DNA of 64,000 nt, taken from the NCBI GenBank assembly GCA_050291365.1, contig JBNKJS010000024.1:62001-126000 (forward strand). The letters run 5' to 3'. A program made the translations under genes and the position numbers. The notes beneath the pieces were generated by a model. The model was not told the origin of the DNA. It saw only the letters and a program-made list of their open reading frames with translations, and did not search any database. Shown here piece after piece: positions 17,703-27,271 of this stretch; position 1 is the first letter of the stretch, and each line of letters opens with the position of its first letter. Source of the DNA: JAAGZL01 sp050291365. GTDB taxonomy: Bacteria; Pseudomonadota; Gammaproteobacteria; Chromatiales; Chromatiaceae.

Positions 17703-18401
17703 TTAAGATTGCATTGCGGAACTTTCCTGGAAGTACTTCCATAGGAACAGCTGCTCCTCTGCGTCCATGCCAACAAAAACCACACCATGATTAAACATCT
17801 GTTGCTTATCTTTGTATTTTTCATGAACGTAGCGGATCATGCAGGTATAAGAAAAATCTGACTCACTATCCCCAGTTCGAAAATTGATTTGGAACATGTC
17901 GTTCACCGCACCAAGCTTTCTATCTGCCACTAAGCAGGCTCCGGAACAGCTTATATTCAAGAATGAAATTTGGGTTTCATCAACCTCTTCATCTACGATC
18001 AACTGGATATTTGCAGGGGCCGCAGGAACACGGCTGCTTTTACGTATGGCACCGGCCCGTATGTTAATAGGGTAGGTAGTATGCAGTTGCGGATAGGGAT
18101 CAGCTAGTACCTCAACAACCTCTGTTTCAAAACATACATCGCTGCCGTCTTGAGTTATGCTGACGATAAATTTTTCACCAGGATTGATTTGTACCGGAAC
18201 TTCATTTTTTTTGGGGTGGGCGATTACCAGGCCTTGTCCTTGAGTGTAATCGATCAGCTCGGAATATAGATTGTTTAAGACAACATCGCTTAGAGAATCT
18301 AGCTCAAGCTTTGCCCCAATTACCAACTTAAGAAGATTATTTGTCATTTTTCGGCGATCCAGTTGAACGATTAGTTCAATGCTACTTGGCTTGATATGCA
18401 C
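17703..18401 (-). CDS. YcgR-like flagellar brake protein (PilZN + PilZ)
   Basis: 232 residues. The N-terminal half resembles the YcgR N-terminal domain. The PilZ domain (about 115-228) has the c-di-GMP-binding arginines in IRKSSR and the second motif as NISCSGA in place of D/NxSxxG, so binding is plausible. Such proteins slow the flagellar motor when c-di-GMP rises. The start is uncertain: GTG at 18401 or ATG at 18347 (MTNNLLKLV), which fits the family's start better. Convergent with the L,D-transpeptidase gene, nine bases between stops; the SprA-related gene lies upstream on the same strand. Confidence 0.82.
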   Translation of the reverse strand: MHIKPSSIELIVQLDRRKMTNNLLKLVIGAKLELDSLSDVVLNNLYSELIDYTQGQGLVIAHPKKNEVPVQINPGEKFIVSITQDGSDVCFETEVVEVLADPYPQLHTTYPINIRAGAIRKSSRVPAAPANIQLIVDEEVDETQISFLNISCSGACLVADRKLGAVNDMFQINFRTGDSESDFSYTCMIRYVHEKYKDKQQMFNHGVVFVGMDAEEQLFLWKYFQESSAMQS

Positions 18402-18449
18402 TCGTCCATATTAATTTTAGAGTCTAGTATAGTTTGTAGTTGAGTGTAA

Positions 18450-19016
18450 TCAGATAAGCTCATCAATATCAGCGCCACTTGGTGTTTCTAGTGTGCTGGC
18501 GCCTTTATAGCTATTGATAGCTTTATTAGAGATCAATGGGTTTGTCTGTTCACCTGCTCGTTGCTGTGCAAGCAGCTCCTGTCTCGCTTGCATAGCCATG
18601 TGTGCAGCCTGAGCAGCTATGGATCGGTCTTGGGACGAGGGTTTGGCTGGCGCCAGTGCGGCACGACGTATCCTTTCCGCCTTGGTTAGGGTAGCCTCAG
18701 GGGTGCTGGCCTCAGAGGTATCTATAGCAACCTCACCACCGGTTGCATACAGCACTCCGTCTGGGCCTCGAGCGTAAGTCAGTCTAGCTCCGCCACGAAC
18801 GACCGAGCCACCAGCAGCAATGTGCGCGGCCTCATGGGCTCGCACTTCCCGGTCGCGGGCCTTAAGTTGTCGTATCTTGCTTAGCTCAGCATCGTCCAGA
18901 GTTGTCTCTCGGGACTCTTTTTCCGGTTGCTCAGGTGAGCTGGTTTTCCTGTCTCTGGCTGAGGCATAAGCAGGTGATACTTGGCCCTGCTGTAGATTTA
19001 TCGTGCCAATGTTCAT
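18450..19016 (-). CDS. SprA-related putative metalloprotease family protein
   Basis: 188 residues. The conserved centre is REVRAHEAAHIAAGG, with an HExxH-like HEAAH motif, followed by GARLTYARGPDGVLYATGGEV, the hallmark of the SprA-related / CJM1_0395 family. Both termini are low complexity (Ala, Gln, Ser, Glu). The family is called a putative metalloprotease from the motif alone; I know of no proven activity. 48 bases before the PilZ gene on the same strand, possibly one transcript. Confidence 0.83.
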   Translation of the reverse strand: MNIGTINLQQGQVSPAYASARDRKTSSPEQPEKESRETTLDDAELSKIRQLKARDREVRAHEAAHIAAGGSVVRGGARLTYARGPDGVLYATGGEVAIDTSEASTPEATLTKAERIRRAALAPAKPSSQDRSIAAQAAHMAMQARQELLAQQRAGEQTNPLISNKAINSYKGASTLETPSGADIDELI

Positions 19017-19248
19017 CTGTTCATCGCTATAGAATCATCCATATCCTTAATTTTTAGTATGTCGATTATTAATAGTTTTGCCAGTTCACACCTCTCAATT
19101 CTGAGAAAAAATTGGTTAAATAGGAAAACTCTTCCCGTGTATTTAAAATGTGGTAGTTTATTGGGATTATAACTCCTCTAATCACTGGATTTATGCTATA
19201 GATAGGTGCCGTCCCTTTGCCCATAAACCATCTAAGAGGATAGTGAAG

Positions 19249-20322
19249 ATGCTCAAAAATAAGTTTTCTAGGAAAATGATTATGGCAGCTGCCTGCGTGG
19301 TGGCACTGATCAATCCAGCGGTTGCGGCAGATAAGGTTTATCGCCTTAAGCTGGCAGAGACCTGGCCTCCCAACTTCCCCATCTTTGGCGATTCCACCAA
19401 GAATCTGGCCAAGACTGTAAAGGCTATGTCTAACGGGCGCTTAATCATCACCATCGACTCCAAGAATAAACATAAAGCCCCGTTTGGCGTGTTCGATATG
19501 GTGCGCGGTGGTCAGTACGATATGGGTCACTCCGCCTCCTACTACTGGAAAGGCAAAGACCCCAACACCCTGTTCTTTACCTCCATGCCATTCGGTATGA
19601 CAGCACCTGAGCAGTATGGCTGGTTCTACTTCGGTGGCGGTATGGAATTGATGAAGAAGGTGTATGACAAGCACGGCATGCTGTCATTTCCTGGCGGCAA
19701 TACCGGCAACCAGATGGGTGGCTGGTTCCAGAAGGAGATCAACTCCGTAGCCGACCTTCAGGGTTTGAAGATGCGTATCCCAGGGTTTGCTGGCGAAGTG
19801 CTAGCCAAGCTTGGGGCCAAGCCTACCAATATCCCAGCCGGTGAGCTCTACACCGCTTTGGAGCGCCGCACCATCGATGCCCTGGAGTGGGTGGGACCAT
19901 CTCTGGATCTGCGTATGGGCTTCCATAAGATCGCTCCCTACTACTACACCGGTTGGCATGAGCCTGCTACAGAACTGCATTTCATGATCAACAAGAAGTC
20001 CTGGAACAAACTGCCTGCGGATCTGCAGGAGATTCTACGGGTGGCCATGCGTAATGCCGCTTATGATATGTACATCCAGTCATATCATCTCAGTGGCGAG
20101 AACTGGGCCAAGATGAAGAGCGAGTTCCCCAATATCAAGGTCAAGACCTTTCCAAAAGAGGTTATGGATGCACTGCGCAAAGCCAATGCAGAGTTGTTGG
20201 CGGAGCGTGCCAAGGAAGATCCTCTGGCCAAAGAGATCATCGACTCTCAGGAAGCATATATGAAGAAGGCCCGTGTCTGGAGTGAGATCTCAGACAACGC
20301 CTATCTGAACAGTCAGAAATAA
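19249..20322 (+). CDS. TRAP transporter solute-binding protein (DctP family, TakP-like)
   Basis: 357 residues from ATG 19249, which follows AGAGGA by nine bases and starts the signal peptide (MLKNKFSRKMIMAAACV...AVAA). The frame is open 33 codons further upstream, but that stretch would put a non-signal extension in front. Blocks LAETWPPNFP, LKMRIPG and EWVGPSLDLRMGF, and GWHEPATELHFM, resemble the keto-acid binder TakP, so a 2-oxo or other carboxylate is the likely ligand (inference from resemblance). The membrane subunits follow. Confidence 0.93.
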   Translation: MLKNKFSRKMIMAAACVVALINPAVAADKVYRLKLAETWPPNFPIFGDSTKNLAKTVKAMSNGRLIITIDSKNKHKAPFGVFDMVRGGQYDMGHSASYYWKGKDPNTLFFTSMPFGMTAPEQYGWFYFGGGMELMKKVYDKHGMLSFPGGNTGNQMGGWFQKEINSVADLQGLKMRIPGFAGEVLAKLGAKPTNIPAGELYTALERRTIDALEWVGPSLDLRMGFHKIAPYYYTGWHEPATELHFMINKKSWNKLPADLQEILRVAMRNAAYDMYIQSYHLSGENWAKMKSEFPNIKVKTFPKEVMDALRKANAELLAERAKEDPLAKEIIDSQEAYMKKARVWSEISDNAYLNSQK

Positions 20323-20338
20323 TATAGTAAACACAGAC

Positions 20339-20358
20339 TCCCCGGCATTAGCCGGGGA
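20339..20358 (+). terminator. intercistronic hairpin dctP/dctQ
   Basis: TCCCCGGC-atta-GCCGGGGA, an eight-base GC-rich stem without a T-run. Such hairpins after binding-protein genes often stabilise the upstream mRNA or partly terminate, so the binder is made in excess over the permease. Confidence 0.65.
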
Positions 20359-20380
20359 AGTTCTATATGCGGGGTAAGTA

Positions 20381-20917
20381 ATGTTTTTATTAAAGCTTGA
20401 ACAGTTGATCAACGGTTTTTCCGATCTACTGGGGAAGATAGCTGCTGTGTTGTTGGTTCTTCTGCTGTTCAATGTTTTTTTCGATGTCATCATGCGCTAC
20501 ATGTTTAATGATGTCTCCATCGGCATGCAGGAGCTGGAGTGGCATCTCTATGCGACAGTATTCCTTTTGGGCGTCTCTTACGCCCTGCGCCATGACGGCC
20601 ATGTGCGGGTGGATATCATCTATGAAGGTCTAAGTGCTAAAAGACAGGGGTGGATCGATCTGGTAGGTACTCTGGTCTTTCTACTGCCTTTTACTCTGCT
20701 GGTCTTCTACTACGGTCTGGATTTTGTAGCGGAGTCATGGGATATGTCTGAACAGTCGGGTGATCCAGGTGGTTTGCCCTATCGTTGGGCTATCAAATCC
20801 ATGATACCAATAGCGTTTATGTCCATGGCCATAAGCGGTGTCGGTCTTATCTTGCATTCTATAAACAAGATTCGCGGTTTGCATGGGGCCGAACATAAGA
20901 CCGAGCTGAATTTTTAG
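20381..20917 (+). CDS. TRAP transporter small permease (DctQ)
   Basis: 178 residues with four predicted membrane helices (about 18-40, 55-75, 95-118, 140-162). The family block EWHLYATVFLLGVSYALRHDGHVRVDI is clear. Inner-membrane partner of DctM in the Na+-driven TRAP importer. Ends 20 bases before dctM. Confidence 0.93.
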   Translation: MFLLKLEQLINGFSDLLGKIAAVLLVLLLFNVFFDVIMRYMFNDVSIGMQELEWHLYATVFLLGVSYALRHDGHVRVDIIYEGLSAKRQGWIDLVGTLVFLLPFTLLVFYYGLDFVAESWDMSEQSGDPGGLPYRWAIKSMIPIAFMSMAISGVGLILHSINKIRGLHGAEHKTELNF

Positions 20918-20937
20918 GGTGATCGGATAGCAAGAAT

Positions 20938-22227
20938 ATGATTGGAATAATAATGTTTTTTGCAGCCCTGTTGCTGCTTCTGTTTGGCTTTCCGGTTGCC
21001 TTTACCTTTGGTGGTGTGGCCCTGCTATTTGGTGTGTTCTCCGAGGGGCCTGAGATCTTTGCCTTCATGCCGTTCCGTATCTACAGCATTATGGGAAACA
21101 CGGTGTTGATGGCCATACCGCTGTTTATCTTCATGGGAATTGTGTTGCAGCGTACCAAGCTGGCGGAGCAGCTGTTGGAGTCCATGGGCAAGCTGTTCGG
21201 GACCGTGCGCGGCGGTCTGGCTATATCAACCATTATTGTGGGTGCCCTGTTGGCGGCCTCAACCGGTGTGGTGGGTGCATCTGTGGTAGCTATGGGGTTG
21301 ATCTCTCTGCCGGTGATGCTCAAGTTCAACTACAATAAAAAACTGGCCTGCGGCACCATCTGCGGTGCCGGTACCCTGGGGCAGATCATCCCGCCATCCA
21401 TTGTTCTGATTATTTTGGGCGATGTGATGGGTATACCGGTGGGGGATCTGTTTAAAGCGGCGGTGGCGCCCGGTGTGACTCTGGTTGGGGTCTATGTGGT
21501 CTATATCCTGGTAAAGGCCTATATGCAGCCGGATGTGGCTCCAGCCATCCCGATGGACGATGACCTGGAGAGTAAGCGCGAACAGTATTACAGGGCCCTC
21601 AAGGCGGTGCTACCGCCGCTGGTGCTGATTCTGGTGGTGCTGGGTTCCATATTTGCCGGTATCGCCACACCAACTGAGTCATCGGCTCTGGGCGGTTTCG
21701 GCGCCCTGGTGTTGGCGGTGCTGTATGGTCAATTCAGTTGGAACATGGTGTACCAGTCGGCTCTGGATACAGTAAAGGTGACAGCCATGGTGTTTGCCAT
21801 CCTGCTTGGGGCGACTGCGTTCTCCATGGCCTTTACCTACACCGGCGGTGATCTGCTCGTGGAAGAGGTGCTGACCCAGTTGCCTGGTCAACAGTTGGGC
21901 TTTCTGATCCTATCTATGCTGGTAATCCTGGTGTTGGGATTCTTTATCGATTTTGTGGAGATCTCATTTATCATCGTGCCCATACTGGCGCCGGTGGCAG
22001 ATACCTTAGGGATAGCACCCCTCTGGTTTGCAATCCTTATCGCCATGAATCTACAGACCTCTTTTCTTACTCCACCCTTTGGTTTCTCACTGTTCTATCT
22101 CAAGGGTGTCTCCCCACCAGAGGTGAGCACAATGGATATCTACCGCGGCGTGACCCCCTTTATTATTATGCAGTCGGCTATTGTTCTGAGCATTCTCATC
22201 TTCCCTGATCTGTACGGGCTTAAGTAA
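20938..22227 (+). CDS. TRAP transporter large permease (DctM)
   Basis: 429 residues, about 12 membrane helices, normal length. Family blocks GTVRGGLAISTIIVGALLAASTGVVGASVV, GTLGQIIPPSI and MNLQTSFLTPPFGFSLFYLKG are present. It forms the transport channel in the inner membrane. The start MIGIIMFF overlaps nothing and lies 20 bases after dctQ. Confidence 0.95.
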   Translation: MIGIIMFFAALLLLLFGFPVAFTFGGVALLFGVFSEGPEIFAFMPFRIYSIMGNTVLMAIPLFIFMGIVLQRTKLAEQLLESMGKLFGTVRGGLAISTIIVGALLAASTGVVGASVVAMGLISLPVMLKFNYNKKLACGTICGAGTLGQIIPPSIVLIILGDVMGIPVGDLFKAAVAPGVTLVGVYVVYILVKAYMQPDVAPAIPMDDDLESKREQYYRALKAVLPPLVLILVVLGSIFAGIATPTESSALGGFGALVLAVLYGQFSWNMVYQSALDTVKVTAMVFAILLGATAFSMAFTYTGGDLLVEEVLTQLPGQQLGFLILSMLVILVLGFFIDFVEISFIIVPILAPVADTLGIAPLWFAILIAMNLQTSFLTPPFGFSLFYLKGVSPPEVSTMDIYRGVTPFIIMQSAIVLSILIFPDLYGLK

Positions 22228-22250
22228 GATCCCAATTCGTTAGCAACATA

Positions 22251-22283
22251 CAACCATGCCGGATTTGATCCGGCATTAGGTTG
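22251..22283 (+). terminator. hairpin after the TRAP operon
   Basis: Stem ATGCCGGAT-ttg-ATCCGGCAT with outer CAACC/GGTTG pairing. The following bases are only moderately T-rich. Confidence 0.6.
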
Positions 22284-22390
22284 TTGGTGACTAGTCCCCA
22301 GAACGATTGGGCCTGCATACCGTCATCCACTATTATCAACTATTATCTAGTATACATTGAGCAATTCACCTTCCTGAAAGGAATAGTGGA

Positions 22391-23080
22391 ATGTCGAAAA
22401 ATATCTTGTGGCTCTATCTGCCTATGTTCTTGCTAATGATTACTGGATGTGACAAATCTCCTGATTCCCCTAGTGGAAACAATGGCTCTAATCTAATACT
22501 GCCAACCCCGCTCTATGACAGCAAAATATCAGTTGAGCAGGCCTTGCAACGGCGCCGGTCAGTGCGAGAGTATGATCATGAGTCATTGGATCTGGTTGAA
22601 GTGTCTCAGCTGCTATGGGCAGCGCAGGGATTAACACACCCTGATGGTAAACGCACTTCTCCCTCGGCAGGTGCTTTATACCCACTGAATATTTACATGC
22701 TGACTGGGGATGTAGATGGGATTCCAGCTGGGGTATACCGTTATCGGCCTAAAGAACACATGCTCTCTCTCATTGTCGCTGGGGATAAACGCCAGGAGTT
22801 GTTTGATGTAGCACTTCAGCAAGGTGCTGTGAAAGATGCAGCCATGGTAATCGCTATTGGTGCTGTGTATGAACGTACTACAAATAAATATGATCAGCGC
22901 GGAATACGTTATGTCCATATGGAAGTCGGGCATGTTGCGCAAAATATTTACTTACAGGCTGGGGCACTTAATCTTGGTACAGTGTTCATTGGAGCATTCC
23001 ACGATGATGAAGTTAAAGCTGTTTTGCAGATGGGTAAAAAGGAAATTCCTCTGGGATTGATGCCAGTGGGGAAAAAGTAG
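22391..23080 (+). CDS. SagB/ThcOx-type nitroreductase lipoprotein
   Basis: 229 residues. The N-terminus is a lipoprotein signal (LLMITGC lipobox), so it sits in the periplasm on a membrane. The rest is an FMN-dependent nitroreductase fold of the SagB/ThcOx group: RRRSVREYD, SPSAGALYPLNIY, GVYRYRPKEHML and GHVAQNIYLQAGALNLGTV. No partner cyclodehydratase or peptide precursor lies nearby, so a role in peptide modification is not supported; a periplasmic flavin oxidoreductase is the safer reading. Confidence 0.88.
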   Translation: MSKNILWLYLPMFLLMITGCDKSPDSPSGNNGSNLILPTPLYDSKISVEQALQRRRSVREYDHESLDLVEVSQLLWAAQGLTHPDGKRTSPSAGALYPLNIYMLTGDVDGIPAGVYRYRPKEHMLSLIVAGDKRQELFDVALQQGAVKDAAMVIAIGAVYERTTNKYDQRGIRYVHMEVGHVAQNIYLQAGALNLGTVFIGAFHDDEVKAVLQMGKKEIPLGLMPVGKK

Positions 23081-23227
23081 CATTACTAACTCTGTAGTTG
23101 TTAAAGAGTAATACCATTAATTTATACCAAGGCGATTATTCGAATTTACATATCTGACCGAATAATATGGCGCTTAACAGGACTGTGCTGAAAGCAGTTG
23201 CTAATGTAACTTGAAGGGTCCATACCA

Positions 23228-26038
23228 ATGGGTGATAGACCTGTGGAAGATATTAATGGAGTAAAAACAGAAGTCACAGCTGACGCTCTGCTGGGTGTGG
23301 TATTCAAACTGATTGAAGAGAGTTCCATTACTCTTTCCCGCAGCGAGTTAAATCTCGACCTCCGTTTAGAACAGGAGCTTGGATTAGACAGCCTGGGTCG
23401 CAGCGAACTGGTGGCACGTCTTGACAAGGCCTTTGGCATTCCCTTGCCGGATGAGGCGCTGCTGGCCGAGACTCCGCGCGAGCTATTGGCCCTGCTACTG
23501 AAGGCGTCAGGAATGCCGGAGCGGGGAAGGTCTGAGGCGAGGGTGGAGTTGCCAACGGCAGGGCCGGACCAGCCAAGTGATAGTTCGACCCTAATAGGAG
23601 CCCTGGAGTGGCATAGGGATCGCCATCCGGAGAGGGTGCATATCCTACATTACAACCAGTCAGACACCACTGAAGAGATCGGTTACCAGGACCTGTGGCA
23701 GGGTGCTGCCCGGGTTGCCACAGGCCTGTGGGAGCGTTCTGTACGGCCAGGTGACCGGGTGGCATTGATGCTTCCTACCGGTAAAAGTTATTTCTTCAGT
23801 TTTATAGGCATCCTCATGGCCGGATCTATTCCGGTACCCATCTATCCACCCACCCGTCCTTCGCAGTTGGAGGAGCATCTGCGTCGCCATGGCCAGATTC
23901 TGCAAAACGCCGGAGTGCGGATGCTGATTACTGTTCCAGAGGCCAGGGGAGTGGCCCGCTTGCTCAGATCCCAGGTGCCTTCCATGCGACATGTGGTGGA
24001 TTGGGCTGAGTTGGATAACACAACAGGCACACCACCAACTGCAGTTATTAAAGGAGAGGATACTGCTTTTCTGCAATACACTTCCGGTAGTACGGGAGAT
24101 CCCAAGGGTGTGGTGCTTACCCACTCCCACTTGCTGGCTAACATACGTGCAATGGGAGAGGCGGTTGAGGTTAATCCAGACGATGTCTTTGTCAGTTGGC
24201 TTCCGCTCTATCACGACATGGGCCTGATCGGCGCCTGGCTTGGTAGCCTCTATTTCGGGCTGCCACTGGTGGTGATGTCGCCACTACAGTTCCTGGCGCG
24301 CCCATCCCGCTGGTTGTGGGCCATTCATCGTCATCATGGGACCCTATCTGCATCCCCAAATTTTGGATACGAGCTATGTTTCAACAAGGTCACGGATGAC
24401 GAAATAGAGGGGATTGATCTCAGTTCATGGCGTTGCGCCTTCAACGGAGCCGAGCCTGTTAGTGCGGCCACCTTACGGAGATTCGGCACGCGATTTTCCC
24501 CTTATGGTCTGAATAGCCAATCCCTGGCTCCGGTATATGGCTTGGCAGAAGCGGCGGTAGGTCTAGCCTTTCCTCCGCCCGGACGTGGTCCTGTGATAGA
24601 CCTAGTCCGCAGGGATCACTTTATGTTAACTGGCGAGGCTCAGACTGCGGAGAATGGTGATCCAGATCCACTTGAGGTGGTGGCCTGTGGTCGGCCCTTA
24701 CCCGGTTATCTGGCCCAGGTGGTTGATGAGGTGGGTAATACTCTTCCAGACAGGAGGGAAGGTCGGCTGGAGTTCCGCGGTCCTTCCGCCACCAGCGGTT
24801 ATTTTAACAATCCCGAGGCCACGGCACAGTTGGTGCGTGGCGGCTGGCTGGATACTGGGGATAGGGCCTATCTAGCGAATGGAGATATATATTTAACAGG
24901 CCGCATCAAGGAGATTATCATTCGTGGTGGGCGTAATATTTACCCCTACGAAGTAGAGCAGGCGGTTGGCGGATTGCCTGGAATTCGCAAAGGTTGTGTT
25001 GCTGTCTTTGCCAGCGATGATCCAGATACAGGCACAGAACGCTTGGTCGTGGTAGCGGAGAGTCGGGAGAGAGATAGCACACGTCAGAATGAACTGCGTC
25101 AAGCTATCAGACAACGGGTAATAGATTTGCTCGGAATGCCGCCGGACGATGTGGTGGTGGCTACACCGCACACCGTATTAAAGACCTCCAGTGGCAAATT
25201 ACGACGCGGAACTATGCAATCACTGTATAACCAGGGACGTTTAGGCAGAGGAGAGCGGCCATTGCCGCTTCAGGTATTGAGCCTGCTGTTGTCTGGCATG
25301 GTACAGCGTTTGCGGAGGGTTCTCCGAGGGGCAGCCAGCTATCTGTTCTCAGCCTATGCCTGGGTAATGTTCTGGCTGTTGGTTCCACCGGTTTGGGTAT
25401 CTGTGGTGCTGCTACCGAAACGCTCATGGCGTTGGTTAGCTATCCGCATGGCCATCAGGCTGTTGCGGGGAGTGACTGCAACGCCCCTTAGGGTAGATGG
25501 CCTGGATAACCTGCCACCTCCAAATCAGCCCTGCATCTTGGTGGCCAACCACTCCAGTTATCTGGACAGCCTGGCCCTGATCGATGCCCTACCCAGAGAG
25601 TTTTCCTATGTGGCCAAGGAGGAACTGGAACAGAGGTTCTTCTCCAGGTTTTTTTTGCAGCGGTTAGACACCATGTTTGTAGAGCGTTTTGACACTATGC
25701 GTGGGGTCGCTGTCTCAAAAGAGCTTGTCTCGGGGTTGGGCGCAGGGAGATCACTGGTGTTCTATCCTGAAGGCACCTTTCGTGCTGACCCTGGACTACT
25801 GCCGTTCCATTCGGGCGCCTTTGTGGCATCTACCCAAAGTGGCATGCCAATTGTGCCTGTCGCTATAAGAGGCGCCAGGGAGATTCTGTGTGCTGATTCC
25901 ATATTCGTGCATCACGGTGCCGTTCAGGTAATCATAGAGAGCCAACTGAAACCTGATGGTGATGATTGGGCAGAAACGGTGCGACTGCAAACAGCGGCAA
26001 GAGAAGTGATTGCTAGTCACTTGAATAATCATGGATAG
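23228..26038 (+). CDS. ACP - fatty-acyl-AMP ligase - PlsC acyltransferase fusion
   Basis: 936 residues in three parts. Residues about 12-85 are an acyl carrier domain with the phosphopantetheine Ser in LGLDSLGRSEL. Residues about 110-650 are an adenylating enzyme with YTSGSTGDPKGVV, LPLYHDMGLIG and GRNIYPYEVEQ, the FAAL-type pattern. After a hydrophobic link (about 690-730) comes a PlsC acyltransferase with NHSSYLD (HX4D) and FYPEGTF. It could adenylate a fatty acid, load it on its own carrier domain and pass it to an acceptor, at the membrane (inference). ATG 23228 is preceded by GAAGG. No operon partner is evident. Confidence 0.9.
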   Translation: MGDRPVEDINGVKTEVTADALLGVVFKLIEESSITLSRSELNLDLRLEQELGLDSLGRSELVARLDKAFGIPLPDEALLAETPRELLALLLKASGMPERGRSEARVELPTAGPDQPSDSSTLIGALEWHRDRHPERVHILHYNQSDTTEEIGYQDLWQGAARVATGLWERSVRPGDRVALMLPTGKSYFFSFIGILMAGSIPVPIYPPTRPSQLEEHLRRHGQILQNAGVRMLITVPEARGVARLLRSQVPSMRHVVDWAELDNTTGTPPTAVIKGEDTAFLQYTSGSTGDPKGVVLTHSHLLANIRAMGEAVEVNPDDVFVSWLPLYHDMGLIGAWLGSLYFGLPLVVMSPLQFLARPSRWLWAIHRHHGTLSASPNFGYELCFNKVTDDEIEGIDLSSWRCAFNGAEPVSAATLRRFGTRFSPYGLNSQSLAPVYGLAEAAVGLAFPPPGRGPVIDLVRRDHFMLTGEAQTAENGDPDPLEVVACGRPLPGYLAQVVDEVGNTLPDRREGRLEFRGPSATSGYFNNPEATAQLVRGGWLDTGDRAYLANGDIYLTGRIKEIIIRGGRNIYPYEVEQAVGGLPGIRKGCVAVFASDDPDTGTERLVVVAESRERDSTRQNELRQAIRQRVIDLLGMPPDDVVVATPHTVLKTSSGKLRRGTMQSLYNQGRLGRGERPLPLQVLSLLLSGMVQRLRRVLRGAASYLFSAYAWVMFWLLVPPVWVSVVLLPKRSWRWLAIRMAIRLLRGVTATPLRVDGLDNLPPPNQPCILVANHSSYLDSLALIDALPREFSYVAKEELEQRFFSRFFLQRLDTMFVERFDTMRGVAVSKELVSGLGAGRSLVFYPEGTFRADPGLLPFHSGAFVASTQSGMPIVPVAIRGAREILCADSIFVHHGAVQVIIESQLKPDGDDWAETVRLQTAAREVIASHLNNHG

Positions 26039-26152
26039 AGCGCGTTTAAAACAGATTTTTCCGATATGCCTGTTATTTATAAGTGATTGTTGTTTGAACT
26101 CTTTCGTCTGTTAGATGTACTAACTATTAATCGGGATAGTTGGAGAAGTGAG

Positions 26153-27271
26153 ATGAAAAGAGTTTTTACCTATATGGTATTCACCCTTATTCCCCTGTTG
26201 GCGCTATATTCCATAGCTATATCTGAGGATAAGATGCCGCCAAAGGCAGCACTGGAAGGTCTTGAGGTTGCCACCTTTGCCGGTGGTTGTTTCTGGTGTA
26301 CAGAATCAGATTTTGAAAAGCTGAAAGGTGTCAAGGAGGCTATCTCAGGCTATACCGGTGGTCAGGTGGACAACCCAACCTATAAACAGGTATCAAGAGG
26401 TGGTACCGGACATATAGAGGCGGTACAGGTCTACTACGACCCTAAAGTGGTTAGCTATGAGCAACTGCTCGACCATCTGTGGCGACATATTAATCCAACC
26501 GATAATGGCGGTCAGTTTGTAGATCGTGGCGACTCCTATCGTCCTGGAATTTTCTACCACGATGATCAGCAACGTATAGCTGCGGAGAAATCCAAATCTG
26601 CATTGGTAAAGTCCGGCCATTTCGATAAACCAATCGTTACTGAGATCTTTAAGTTCACCAAGTTCTGGAAAGCGGAAGAGTATCATCAGGACTATTACAA
26701 AAAGAATCCGCTCAGATATAAGTACTACCGCTATAGATCAGGGCGTGATCAGTTCTTGGAAAGCGCCTGGCCAAAAGAGTCGATGACGAAAGATGCCGCA
26801 AAGATGGAGAAGAAAATGTCCGCTGATAAAAAGTACAGAGTTCCAAGTGATGAAGAGCTGCGCAAGACCCTAACACCACTGCAATACGAAGTGACGCAGG
26901 AGGAGGGTACCGAGCGCGCATTCAGTAATGAGTATTGGGATGAGAAACGCGATGGTATATATGTGGATGTGATTACTGGTGAACCTCTGTTTTCATCCAA
27001 GGATAAATATGACTCCAAGACAGGGTGGCCTAGCTTTACCAAGCCGATAAAGCCGGATTATGTTGAGACGAAAACAGATTTTAAATTGATTTATCCGCGT
27101 ACCGAGGTTCGCAGCACACATGGTGATTCCCATTTAGGTCATGTATTTAATGATGGACCACAACCAACGGGTAAACGTTACTGCATTAATTCTGCCGCTT
27201 TACGGTTTATTCCTAAAGAGGAGTTGAAAAAGCAGGGGTATGCAGAGTTTGAACAGCAGTTCAAGAATTAA
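26153..27271 (+). CDS. msrAB: exported peptide-methionine sulfoxide reductase MsrA-MsrB fusion
   Basis: 372 residues from ATG 26153, just after GGAGAAG; the frame is open 22 codons upstream without a ribosome site. A signal or anchor peptide (1-22) sends it to the periplasm. MsrA (about 33-200) has GCFWC; MsrB (about 225-350) has the reactive Cys in RYCINS and HLGHVFNDGP. The two Zn-binding CxxC pairs of many MsrB proteins are absent (GIYVDVITGEPLF where one would be). It repairs S- and R-methionine sulfoxide. The stop overlaps the convergent GGDEF-EAL gene by four bases. Confidence 0.94.
   Translation: MKRVFTYMVFTLIPLLALYSIAISEDKMPPKAALEGLEVATFAGGCFWCTESDFEKLKGVKEAISGYTGGQVDNPTYKQVSRGGTGHIEAVQVYYDPKVVSYEQLLDHLWRHINPTDNGGQFVDRGDSYRPGIFYHDDQQRIAAEKSKSALVKSGHFDKPIVTEIFKFTKFWKAEEYHQDYYKKNPLRYKYYRYRSGRDQFLESAWPKESMTKDAAKMEKKMSADKKYRVPSDEELRKTLTPLQYEVTQEEGTERAFSNEYWDEKRDGIYVDVITGEPLFSSKDKYDSKTGWPSFTKPIKPDYVETKTDFKLIYPRTEVRSTHGDSHLGHVFNDGPQPTGKRYCINSAALRFIPKEELKKQGYAEFEQQFKN

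Noticed and set aside
22391..26038. SagB-type oxidoreductase plus acyl ligase as a peptide natural-product cluster
   Set aside because: No precursor peptide, cyclodehydratase or transporter nearby, and a 147-base gap between the genes.
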